Origin: Ulota crispa
Lineage: Eukaryota > Streptophyta > Bryopsida > Orthotrichales > Orthotrichaceae
Length of the DNA stretch: 64,000 nucleotides
NCBI GenBank assembly: GCA_963920765.1
Contig: OY987246.1
Span: forward strand, 15,682,868 to 15,746,867
Reading direction: 5' to 3'
Below, piece after piece: positions 23,565-34,049 of the stretch. Position numbers and translations under genes: made by a program. Position 1 is the stretch's first letter, and the number at the start of each line of letters is the position of its first letter. The notes under the pieces are model-generated. The model was not told the origin of the DNA, made no database searches, and saw only the letters and a program-made list of their open reading frames with translations.

Positions 23565-25666
23565 ATGCCGTCCGACGTGTTGATGAATCGTCATATGGCC
23601 AAGCTGGGCATGGCACCCCAGATTGTGTCATGGTCAGACGGCTTTCTGACCATTCATGAGGTGTCCAAGTTCTTTTCCATTCCCATCGCTGAGGCTGCGT
23701 CGAAGCTTAGTGAGCCACTTGACCCCATTTCCCTCTCTGCAGATGCAATGCTTGCCGAAATGAATACAGTACCCTGACGCTTTTGGAGGATTAGTTCTCA
23801 GCTGATACGTTTAGGGCTTCTTTTATTGTCGCTTTGTTTAATCTGCCGGACAATTCACTTAAGACTTTCCAGACCTCAAAACCTAAAAGCGTACATAATT
23901 TGTGTCTTACTTATTCAAACCAAAGAACTCTACGTTGTTAACATACTTTCATATGATGGTTACCGAGGCTTTCTCAGAAAATATATTGCTCGTGGGCTAG
24001 ATGTTTGTGGGAGTGTTCTTCAGCGCATCTGCAAGGAAAATGGCATTGCACGGTGGCCGTATCGCAAGGTAAACTATTGTGAATCATGCCCGTGTCTTGA
24101 TACTGCAATCAGTTGTAACTCTTCATGAATAAAGTACGTAGACTTAAAACCAACACTGTATACAATCATCGTATAGTGGAGGACCTCAAATGCTTAGTAG
24201 ATAGTGTTGGTTTAGGTATGCTTATCTTGATGCTCTTCTGAAGAAAATCCAGCATTTTTGTCGGTAGTTCTAGGGTTCACGGTCAAAGATTTCATTATAT
24301 ATGTTTAAAAGTGGTGCGTTTAGCATATTTCTTCCTTCGCTTTGGACATGCTCCTTTTGCGTAGACAATCCTTCTAAGTTCTATTATGGGTATTTCAGGT
24401 TACCGCAGGGAAGTCGGTAGAAGAGATTATAGAGGAGGGTCTTAAGGAGATGGCAGCGAACCCCGGTGCATACAAAATGGCGGAAAAGCAGCCACCAGCT
24501 ACTCCTGAAAATACTCCAGTATCGCCCATAGCAACACCACTTTCTCCAACGTGAGTCTGCAGTCTCTATTCTTGATTTCTATCATGTTTTACTCTTTTAA
24601 GCGTTTTTGTTGCCTTGAGTGCTCTCGCATGGTCAATCTCATCGCCAGAGTTCTTTACTGTCTCTAGTGACGTAACAATGTTCTGCAGATGTAGAAAGTA
24701 TATGTGCACAATGTAAACGAGATGTGTGTTGCAAATTAGCAAGAGTAGCATCTCGAGGCCCTTCATTCCGAAAAAAGACAATTTCATGGCTACAATGTGG
24801 TCATAGTATGGTAGCATTCCAAGACTTCAAAGAGCGTTTTTCATAATTTTCAAGTGCTGTGGATTATACAAGCGCTTGTGCTGAAGATCATAGGGAAAGA
24901 GAAAAATGAAAATCACTAATTTATATGTGGGATAGAGATGTATGCTCGTGTTCTAGTTCAAACCTCTAGAGTCTACGCAGTTCTTGCTGCTTATGATTGA
25001 AATCTATGTTTTTGATATTTGATTTTAATGTGTTGATTTTGTTGCTGCAGCGAACCAGACTCCACTATGAATGTAGGACAACCGTTCCCTAGAAGACCGG
25101 CACGGCAACAACATGAATCAGCAACAATACAGAAATCTACACAAAGGACTGCGTCAGCTGCAGCAGCACAGACTAAGAGTCCTGCTCAGGGGAATAACAA
25201 TTCACCACATAGAGTCAACCAACAAAGCACCCTATCGCCAGCAGCAGCTCCAACTCCTCCGAAGCAGAAACTTGCGTCAACCATGGATGATTTCAAAGTT
25301 GGATTCCCATCAAAAGGTCTACGCAGAGCTTCTACTCGGTGGTGGGGACCTGCTGAGAAAGAGTCAGCAACAGCAGCACCAACAACAACATCAACAGTAA
25401 CAACAGCAGAAGATAGAGATACCGATATGGAGAGTTCAGTCGAGGGATTGGGTGGTGTCGGTGAAGGGGGTCTTCCAACCGCCTCTAGTTTACTGATGAG
25501 AACGAGGAGAAAGGCATGTCTTCGGGGTCGCGGCGCTGTAGCTCATGCTGTTACTCGTGGATACGGTCTTCAGAATCTTGGAGCAAAAGACGCAGCTACT
25601 TTGAGGTTTGTGTTTGGAGAATTTCTGCCGCAGCATTGGGCTCCTGCCTTTCTTCCTGTGTCGTGA
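23565..25666 (+). CDS. RWP-RK domain transcription factor, 4 exons
   Basis: Exons 23565-23709, 24001-24068, 24399-24550 and 25051-25666 join in frame into about 326 residues. All introns are GT-AG with phases 1, 0 and 2. Residues about 27-71 form an RWP-RK domain: FLTIHEVSKFFSIPIAEAAS, then LNVCGSVLQRICKENG, then the signature RWPYRK (66-71). The family binds DNA in the nucleus; RKD members control germ-cell and egg fate in land plants, and NLP members control nitrate response. No PB1 or GAF region is seen, so it is closer to RKD or minor RWP-RK proteins than to NLPs. The tail is Gln/Ala/Pro/Thr-rich and contains FPSKGLRRASTRWWG at about 207-221, a possible second conserved motif. The start at 23565 is the first ATG in the open stretch; a longer reading would need a TTG. 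A GC-rich region at 22270-22720 and a GAAA microsatellite lie upstream, probably promoter or 5' leader. Confidence 0.85.
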
Positions 25667-27046
25667 GGGGTCCCTTTTTGTGCAGAAATTTTGCTTGTTG
25701 AGACCTTGATGCAGTGCTTAGATATCTTTGCCTGCACTCCATACAAAACTGCTATGAGTTGTCATCTGTTGAAGTGTGGTGCAATCTCGTTTGATTTACA
25801 AAGGCATTGGCAGTGATGGTGATGCTCCAGGCTTCAGAGTAGACAGGTGCCTTGGTATCCAACTCCTAAGAATGATTTTGGTAGCTTGAAGTTGCTCCTT
25901 CTAGGTGCAATCAATGACTTCTTGAGCACAGATTTCAGCCTGAAATCTTGTGTCTATTTTTGACCATGTCCTTTTCGCTGCAAGTGCTCTTTAACTTTTT
26001 TCAATTGAGAAAATGGCAGAAAGTTTTATTGCTAGGGTTCCAGTACATCCCTCAATCTAGGAGTTGCTCCGCCCAATCCCCTTGTCTTTCGCCTTTGTTG
26101 TGTTTCAGGAGAATCTCTTTTGTTGTGTAAATATGTGATCAAACAAGTTCACATGTCAAGTTGCAAACTCATGTTTGAATGTATTTGCGATCCCATTTCC
26201 CCTACGGCAATACAATTAGAAACGTTTTACTAGTTCCTTGTTGTACAAACACTTTTAGAAAATAGTTTTGAGAAAAATGTCCTGCTCTAGACTCAAGGAG
26301 TATGTAGGGCTACCAATCTTAGTTGGAATTGGTCATTACACATCCTGTGAACTTCACTAAGTACTTCAGTTGTGACTATATGGTTTGTGATTTGTACAAT
26401 GTTATTGGATAATACGTGTCTTCTGTGTTCATGCTGCTTTGGTTAGGTTGATCATTTCTTTTTTGTGAGTCATTTAGAAACATGTAAGTTCGAATTGGGG
26501 TTTTGCAGTGCTTATCTTTCTAAATCTCAGAAGCAGTATATCTTCCTGATGTGGGGAAGTTTGAGTAGGTTGGCATCAGTGTTCCCAAAATTGGTTTTAG
26601 GTTTTTAGCCAAATGGCTATAACCTAGCACGGCAACTAACGTAGGAAAAAAAATGTAGAACTTTGGATTTTTTTTTCTGAAGTAAAGTATGACTTGCAAA
26701 CATGAAGGAAATTGTGGAGTTTATTAATGGCTACTTTTTGTTAATCGGGTTGTTGCAATTGTTAACCAATCTTGGAAAATATAAGATATTGGCAATTGTG
26801 GTATAAAATTTCAAATGTTGTAAAACAAACATTGTCACAAACAATGTCACAAATTTGGAAATTGAACCTAGCTTGCATTAGCAAGAATTCTCATTCTGCA
26901 ATGTTAGTGATTTGCACACTAACAAAAACAAGCCACAATAAGGTAGGAACACTCATAACCGTGAGTGTACCCTTGGCCATGACCTACGTTTGACGCAAGT
27001 TGTCAGTCATTTGAAATTAATAAACTTGGTGGTTATGGGAACTTAA
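25667..27046. other. 3' flank of the RWP-RK gene and intergenic DNA
   Basis: Probably the 3' UTR over the first few hundred bases (moderate GC), then AT-rich DNA with nothing recognised. Confidence 0.4.
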
Positions 27047-27123
27047 GTGATGATTTTGGGTGACAAAGTGATGGTTATGGGTGACAAAGTGATGGTTATG
27101 GGTGACAAAGTGATGATTGTAGG
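27047..27123. repeat. 21-bp tandem repeat
   Basis: About three and a half copies of a unit like GTGATGGTTATGGGTGACAAA, with a few substitutions in the outer copies. Confidence 0.8.
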
Positions 27124-28790
27124 TGATTTGCATGACAGTTTAGAGAACCCCATCCTGTTGTTTTTAGCATCTCCTACTCACGGCCATGGATTTTCAATGA
27201 TTTTGGACTTCGAAAAATCTTTGTGAACAAATGCTTGCAATTGGGACTTTGAAATTGATCCCAATATTTTTCATTCCTTCTTGCTAATCTAGCAATAAGC
27301 TTGTTTGATCAAGGTATATACCCTATAATGATTAAACTCATGCTTATGGGTGTTCCTACTTTAGTATGAATTAGAATTAACATAAGTAATGAAAAATCTC
27401 AAGTACACTTGCCTCAAACTTTGTGCTTAAGCTTTCCTAGCAAGTTCAAGTAAAATCTAGTAGAGGTCTTTGAAGTTGAGGTTCAACTTTAGAACTGCAA
27501 AGCATGCTTACCCTCCGCTATAATTCAATCGCACAAACGTGCATTCCGCGCAATTGAACCTATACCGCATATTAACAAGTAAGCAATTGAGCATTGGGTC
27601 ACACAATTTAGTGCACAATAGCAAGTACGCAAGTGGTATTGCGCCATTGCAAGTTATCAATAAAGATCAATGCCTCAACTAGTAAACCACTAAACCTAAT
27701 TAAATTCCACTAGTTTAATTAACCCCTCCACTAACTTGAACTTGTTATTTTTGTGCTAGAGCAAATTGGAGGTTGCAATTTAGACGGTGGAGATGTTGCC
27801 ACTACAACAATAGGTGTATGCCTAAGATATCTAATAAGCAACATCCCTGAAGCTGACGAAAGGAATGAATGCTAATTGCGGAGCAAGAGGAAATAACAAG
27901 TTGCGATTTGATATTTTTCAAGTATGATTTCTTGCTCAAATCTCCATTTTTTCAATTTTTTTCCTATATGTATGTATTGTAGCGCATAATTTATTTTGGT
28001 AGAAATCCAGCAAAATTTAACCAGTTTTGGGAACGCTGGTTGGTACTTGCAGTGCAGCCGCTTCTTTGTTTTTCAGTTGAAGGCATATGTCAGTCCGAAA
28101 GTTAAGTGCTAGCGCTGACACCTCAAAATAAGTGGAAAGTGTTACATTCAACCATTTTTGTATTAAGTTAATGCCAACTTCTATGCTATATGGGAATTGG
28201 AGGATCGCGGAAATGACAAAGGAGTTACAAAGGCATGAAAGTGTGTTGGAAAACATAATTATAAATTGGAAATGATGGTCCATCAACTTTCTTGCAAGAA
28301 GCACATGAATTTTGAAAATTTACATTTTTCAAAGTCAAAAAATGTTAATCATTGCGGCCAATTCTAGTTTAGCAGGGAAGTTTGTTTTCAAAATGATAGA
28401 ATTTTTTGAACTTTTCATTTCCAACTTGTTTGAGGAGTTGACATTGGGCACCTTAGTGTTGGGTAGTAATCTCAAATCTCATATTCAAAATTAGCTCAAG
28501 TGCCTAAAAGAACATCTTTAACTTTAGATTTTATACTCTAATATAGTGATGCTTGGATATAGTCAACATTTATAAGAAGAATGTTTGGATAGTGTCAAGC
28601 CTCCCCTTTTTGTGTGTTTTAGGCTTAGTTAATTATTGGATTGCTTGTTTACAATCAATATTTGGATATGGTCAACATTTTTTTCTTGCCCATGGTGTTG
28701 TCATTATCCAAGTATCACTATTTTCATATTTCTTGTCACAATAAATAAACATTTGTAGATCTTTTTCTTGATATAGCCACAATTGTGAGT
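27124..28790. other. Intergenic DNA, nothing recognised
   Basis: AT-rich non-coding sequence before the 28791 foldback. No coding frame or repeat supported. Confidence 0.45.
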
Positions 28791-29065
28791 TTTGTATATT
28801 GCACATACATGTAGTGTGGGTAAGGTGTAAAATACTTAACTCTTTTTTACAAACTAGAGTGAAAATATCCCTATATTGTATTGGTCAGTTTTGTATCCTT
28901 CAAAACTTCAAAGATGTGAAGACAAAATCAACGGATCTGATTGCAAGTATATATTAAAAAATTCCCAAATTCAATCATTGGTGGTAAACCCATACATTTT
29001 TTGCCAAATGAAAAATTGAAACTTTTTTACCGTGATTCCACAAACATACATGTGCAATATACAAA
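28791..29065. repeat. Foldback repeat, TACTGCACATACGTG family copy B
   Basis: Left end TTTGTATATTGCACATACAT and right end ACATGTGCAATATACAAA are inverted. Same family as 3488-3783. Its right end is only six bases from the next MITE. Confidence 0.65.
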
Positions 29066-29071
29066 GTCTTA

Positions 29072-29434
29072 GGGCGGCTTCACACTATGGCCAAAGGTCA
29101 AGAGGCCATCGGTCTGCACCAATTAGATTGCACGGAACCAAGAGTCTTGCCGCTCAAACCTTCACACTAGAGGTCAAACTTCAAAGGCCGTCATCCACCA
29201 TTTGCCTACATGGGAGCACTTTATAATCCAAAGTTGACGGCCTCTCAAAGGGAAGTTTGGGTTCAGCAAAAATGGAAACCCAAACTATGGGCAAGACCAT
29301 TAGTTTCAACATTTATTGCTGTCAGTTTTAGCATTTATTGTCTATTTTCAGCAAATTTTCTTAGCCTCTTGGCAAAGTTTGGCCACTCAATTTGAGGGCC
29401 TCTCGATTTGGCCGGTCATAATGTGAAGCGGCCC
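29072..29434. mobile_element. PIF/Harbinger-like MITE, TSD TTA
   Basis: GGGCGGCTTCACACTATGGCC at the left and GGTCATAATGTGAAGCGGCCC at the right, inverted with few mismatches. TTA on both sides (29069-29071, 29435-29437). 363 bp, no transposase. Confidence 0.85.
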
Positions 29435-29565
29435 TTATTTGTGAACACTACACCAATAGTGAAATCTAGTGTTATGATACATATAGTGTTATTTACCTCA
29501 TCACAAGCTCACTCTACCTCATATGTACTTGACAAGTAATGTTCACATTGAATATTGTCTTAGTA

Positions 29566-29965
29566 TTGTAGGTTGAGAGCAGATTCAACATGTCTGTGCC
29601 GAATCAATTATTTTTTGAGAAAAAATGAATTCAACATCTGCTTTTGTAATTAAACAAGATTGGGCACTTTCAAAAAAAGTTCTTACTATTTGGTATTCAA
29701 CCAAATTTTTTAGTAAAATTAAGCCTTTTTCTAAGCATCTTCCATCTTCTAAAATTAGCCCTTGGTATAAAATTTGCAGTAGATTGAGCCCTCTTGGAAT
29801 TAACCTTAAACTTCTAGTGTTAGTTAAGCCTAATGTCTTTTATAATATTTGGCATTTCAATTTTTTGAATTTTTTGACATTGGACATTTTTGAAGAATAG
29901 TTTATGGAATAATTGGGCAAAATTTTGAAGAATTATTTTATGCCGAATCGGCTCTCAACCTACAG
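29566..29965. mobile_element. Foldback MITE with TA flanks (mariner-like)
   Basis: Ends TTGTAGGTTGAGAGC and GCTCTCAACCTACAG, inverted, with TA on both sides (29564-29565, 29966-29967). Inner GCCGAATC also appears inverted near both ends. 400 bp. Superfamily assignment rests only on the TA flanks. Confidence 0.65.
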
Positions 29966-30438
29966 TATGTTGAGAACTATCTTGATGCTGATTTAGGTTA
30001 TTGGCGAAATTTTAGATGAAAATTAAAGCTCATGTTGACATTTGACGTCGCATTTTGTAATTAGTGTTACAAACACTAAATTTCATAATCAGGGTGTACT
30101 TTACCATTATTCGCTGAGGTCCCTTGTCAGATCACACAAAAATACTAATACTTTCTGGCGGCTTCAGGCACCTACGTACCACTTTCTGGCAATGATCCCC
30201 AGTAGAAATTTCAAAGTTACCAATCAAGTGACCAGAAGCACTGCTAAATGTGCTGTAAATTCAAATGTAACCCTGAGTTTTCACATTTTTTGAAATTGTA
30301 AAATAATATTGGTGATTTTGTTTTTGTTTCTGTTGCTAAACTTATCCAAATTTATGAACACTGCTGGATGGACTCAAGACAGGATCTCGTCTGGTCTTTG
30401 GAGGCGGTCAGGCAGGGTTTGGTATCCTGCACGTGAGT

Positions 30439-30715
30439 TACGTAATTGTGGGCCGGGGGCGAAAAGTTGAGATTTGTTTACAACAGGGATAAAAGCAAAA
30501 ATCTGCTCCTTTTGTTCTGGAGTTTGTCATTTTTATCTCCTTTCGCATCCCATGAGTAAGTCAGGATCTCTAAATCCAAATCAGAATCTCGAAATTTCCC
30601 AAATACAGTCTTCCTGGGATAAATCTCTAGAAATCAAAGTTTTGAATCAGGTGATAAATTTAAACTTTTCTACCCCAGGTCCGGAAACTGGTATGTGCAA
30701 TATTCACACGGTTAG
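30439..30715. repeat. Degraded foldback, TACTGCACATACGTG family copy C
   Basis: Shares internal text with copy A (ATCTGCTCCTT, TTTTTATCT) and a right end like GGTATGTGCAATATTCAC. The left terminus is not clear. Confidence 0.4.
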
Positions 30716-31354
30716 ACAAGTGTAATCAAGTTTTTCATTTAAGAATAATTGATCCATCAACACGCATCTTAGAATGACCTTAATGAAAAAAACGATGGAT
30801 AGAATCATCGATGTGTGCACATCCATCCACAAAGCTGTCTAATATTAGTATCCTCATCCAATATTTGGCAGACCTAATGTTCTTTTGAAAGGGTTGACAA
30901 TTTCATCCTTTTCTTTCACTGAAATTGTTTTGTTAGTGTTATGGAAAGCGAGTGTCATAATGAAATAAGAATGTGGCAAAAACTTGCCCAGAAAAAAATA
31001 ATTCTCTGGAGTCTGGGCATAAGAAGGCGGTGAGCTGCCTCGAGAGGCGAGATTGAAGTGTGTCCTACGGCGGTGCGACAGTTGAGATCCGTTGGTGAGC
31101 CTCAACCCTTAACCTCTAAGTGTGCAGACTTGAAACCGAAAAAACCTGACTTACTTGCAATTAAAGTGTCCCATGTGAACTGAAAATTACAATCTACAAG
31201 ATTGGACCATACAAATTGTTAGTAGAAAGCATCTTCATCGTGATGGGCTTGATTGGAGGTGGTTTGGCCAAAGGAGCAATGAGATTATAGTAGTCAAACT
31301 TGCGTTGACCCAACTTTTGGAGAGACAGTATGATGACTCTTGGACGCTCAAGGG
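30716..31354. other. Intergenic DNA with a possible TTAA element
   Basis: TTAA followed by CCTCTAAGTG at 31109-31122 and CGCTCAAGGG followed by TTAA at 31345-31358 could bound a diverged family member of about 240 bp, but the termini match poorly. Otherwise nothing seen. Confidence 0.3.
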
Positions 31355-31358
31355 TTAA

Positions 31359-31573
31359 ACGACTGAGCAGCCCTTTGCAACTAGTACAACACATGGTATT
31401 TTTCTTGTATTTGGAGTGCATCCACATCTTTATTACATTTGAGTCAACAAAGAAGTTAGAATATAGATCAATGCTATTCTAGTGAGGTAATCAAGATCCC
31501 AAATTAAAACTTTTTGTTGGTAGCACATGCAACGTACATACTATGTATTATAGTAGCTTGGTTCTTTGAGGGT
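31359..31573. mobile_element. TTAA-family element T12, short subfamily, inverted
   Basis: TTAA at 31355-31358 and 31574-31577. The interior aligns along most of its length, in reverse, with the elements at 2611-2836 and 43490-43716 (for example TGGGATCTTGATTACCTCAC in reverse complement). One terminus is eroded. Confidence 0.65.
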
Positions 31574-31577
31574 TAAC

Positions 31578-34049
31578 CTTAGTATTTTAACTTGCTGAAT
31601 TGGACAATGCAACTTGAAAACCAAGCTTAGCTAGACCTTGTGGCGTTCACAAACAAGGCTAGCATATTGTTTGTCAATTTTTTAATATATTTTTTTGATT
31701 TTTTTCTAAAATTAGTAGCTGTAAAGAGTGTGATTAAGGTGGAAGCACCTATATCTTAGAACTTAAGCAATTTTGCAACAAACTTCAAAGAGTTTGAGAC
31801 ACCATATATATAAAAAAAATATTGGGATTGCATATTCTTCATAATTTTATTTACAAAACTAAAATTATTGTGAATTTTGGGAGTCAAAAAGTGCTCTAAA
31901 TTTGTTACCAACCTCTAAACTCATGCAATCTTGATAATAGCCAAACTACTTTTTGTTCATTACTTCCTTTTTCACTTTGGGACACGTGGCATGACTTAAG
32001 TGACCCCAACCTTTGAAAAGAACAAAAGATTGCATTTCAACGCACCTATCCTTATTGATATTGGAAATAGCACACCCTATTGGTTGGATGTGGGACGTTG
32101 TTGGCTGTGGGAGTATGGGTGCCTCCACCTTAGAGCTCATTATGAAGATGGCGCTTGGGGACCAATGGTGAGGACAAAGTGCTTTGGAAAGAGAATTGAT
32201 GTTCCAAATGAGTTTCAAGTGCTGGACTGCTGGGGCATGCTAAGCAGCCCTCTCCAGTACAGTCCAGTCCAGTGCAGACCCGTCAGGGCTTCTGATCCAT
32301 TACCCGTACTCTCTGCTTGTGCTAAAGATCAACCGTCATACGTTGGGCGACCACATTCCAGCTGTAATCCCTAGAGGGGAAATTATAAGTACCCGTCACT
32401 CCCAGCTTCTGTAACTTAAGTTCACAACAGCCAGAAAGCAATTAAATCCAAACCTTGCAATTTAAGTTTATACACATTCAGGCCCACACACCTATATCCA
32501 AGCCATTAGCGTTGTTGTCATTGTTATTATCATAGGATTTTAAAAATTGTTTTGAACTGTTTCTGCAATTTCATAGCACTTGTGACATTCGTTCATAACA
32601 CTACAAAGCGAAACAAAGAAGGTTGTTTCTAATCACTGATTGAGAAAAGCAGAATATGTTACAGTTGTTAGTGTGAAAAGGAGAGCGATTCTCTATGCCT
32701 GGGCCCAAAAGAATGGCTAGCAAATTTTGCATAACATTCTTGTAAGTAGATAGCCAAAATATAATCATTAATAATAAATAAAGAAAAAAATTGGTTGTAA
32801 CATAGCTAAATAGTCACGTACTTCTCCTTAATTTTCTTAAAAGCCAGTAGCTGGACGGAAATTATTGTCAAAATTTGTCAATATTTAACCTATATAAGAA
32901 TGACTGATTGGGCTTTTTACAAGGCCAATGCCGCCTATCTCTCCTTTTTCTGTTGGATTTGAGACAATCAGAACCGATGTGCCAAGCCTGCCACGCAGCT
33001 TCATTTCCCACTCAGAAGTCAGGACGAGTACAAATTGTATCACCCGCCCTTTCAGAAAGCTGGATTAAGTTAGAGCAAGTCCTGACGTCAAGCCAGCTCC
33101 ATGTATACTGTACTAGCATAAGTTAGTGCTATCAAATCCACAAATTACAAAACATCTCAATCTGGCAAAAATCATGACATGAAGTTGACGTCACTGATCC
33201 CATATGACGTTTTTTGTAATAACAAGTTTCACTGGCTAAAAGCACTGGTAACTGTGCTGAGAAAAACATTTAAATTTAACACTGGTAGTTCTCATTGTTT
33301 CTAAATTATATTGGGGGTAATTGTGTTACTAAAAGTAGCGACACTGGACGGCATACTAGCGCTTTCTGCAGGGAAAAATGGAGTACTGGCCATGAAGGAC
33401 GTTGGATGCTTGCATGGTGGCGACAGAGCATGGAAGGGAGGAAAGCTGGGAAGCAATATCAATGTCCTTCTGACACCAAATGGGGGGCTGTCGTGTTAAC
33501 GGTCTTCTTCCATAAACCCCTTTGCAAGCTCTAAATTAGCTCCCGCTTCCTACAGTTCCATCTTCTGTGTAGAATCATGAGTTGCTTCAGCTTTCCATTG
33601 CATCGCAAACTGCTTGTTTCTGCACACATTCTATGACCCTTGTGTGCAGCTCTCCGAGTTTCACTTCAGCTTCATCAGGAAGTTGAGACTGGGCTCTGCA
33701 GAGCTGTGAAGTCGAGGAACATTTCCTCGGATATGTGGCTCGTTTTGCAGCTTCGTTGTTGCGTGGTTGGTGTCAAATAAAACGCAGCAGTAAGTGAGAG
33801 CTCAGAGTGCGGCGTTCACAAACTATTTGAAAAAAGTTACCGTTTTCCTTGAAGGTATGTTGCTGCTTTTGTTACCTAGAGCTTGTTTCATTTTTTGAAA
33901 GCTTCAGCATTGCTCCCATGTATCTTTGCTGTGGGGTTCGTAAACCACGTTGTGAAAAAGTGTGTTGCAAATGCTCGTGTCTGTGCTTATGCCGGGTTAG
34001 TATTTTCAGCATTGCCTTTACCAGGTCTGCTTGTGGTGAACGGTACTCT
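31578..34049. other. Intergenic DNA and 5' flank of the beta-glucanase gene
   Basis: No supported gene. A frame of 124 codons at 32000-32374 and others near 32908 and 33295 show no family features. The last kilobase is more GC-rich and probably holds promoter and leader. Confidence 0.4.

Noticed and set aside
31109..31358. A possible further TTAA element
   Set aside because: Termini CCTCTAAGTG and CGCTCAAGGG match the family and each other too poorly, and no sister copy was seen.
32000..32374. A 124-codon plus frame in intergenic DNA
   Set aside because: No recognised motif, no splice partners, and an overlapping minus frame of similar quality.
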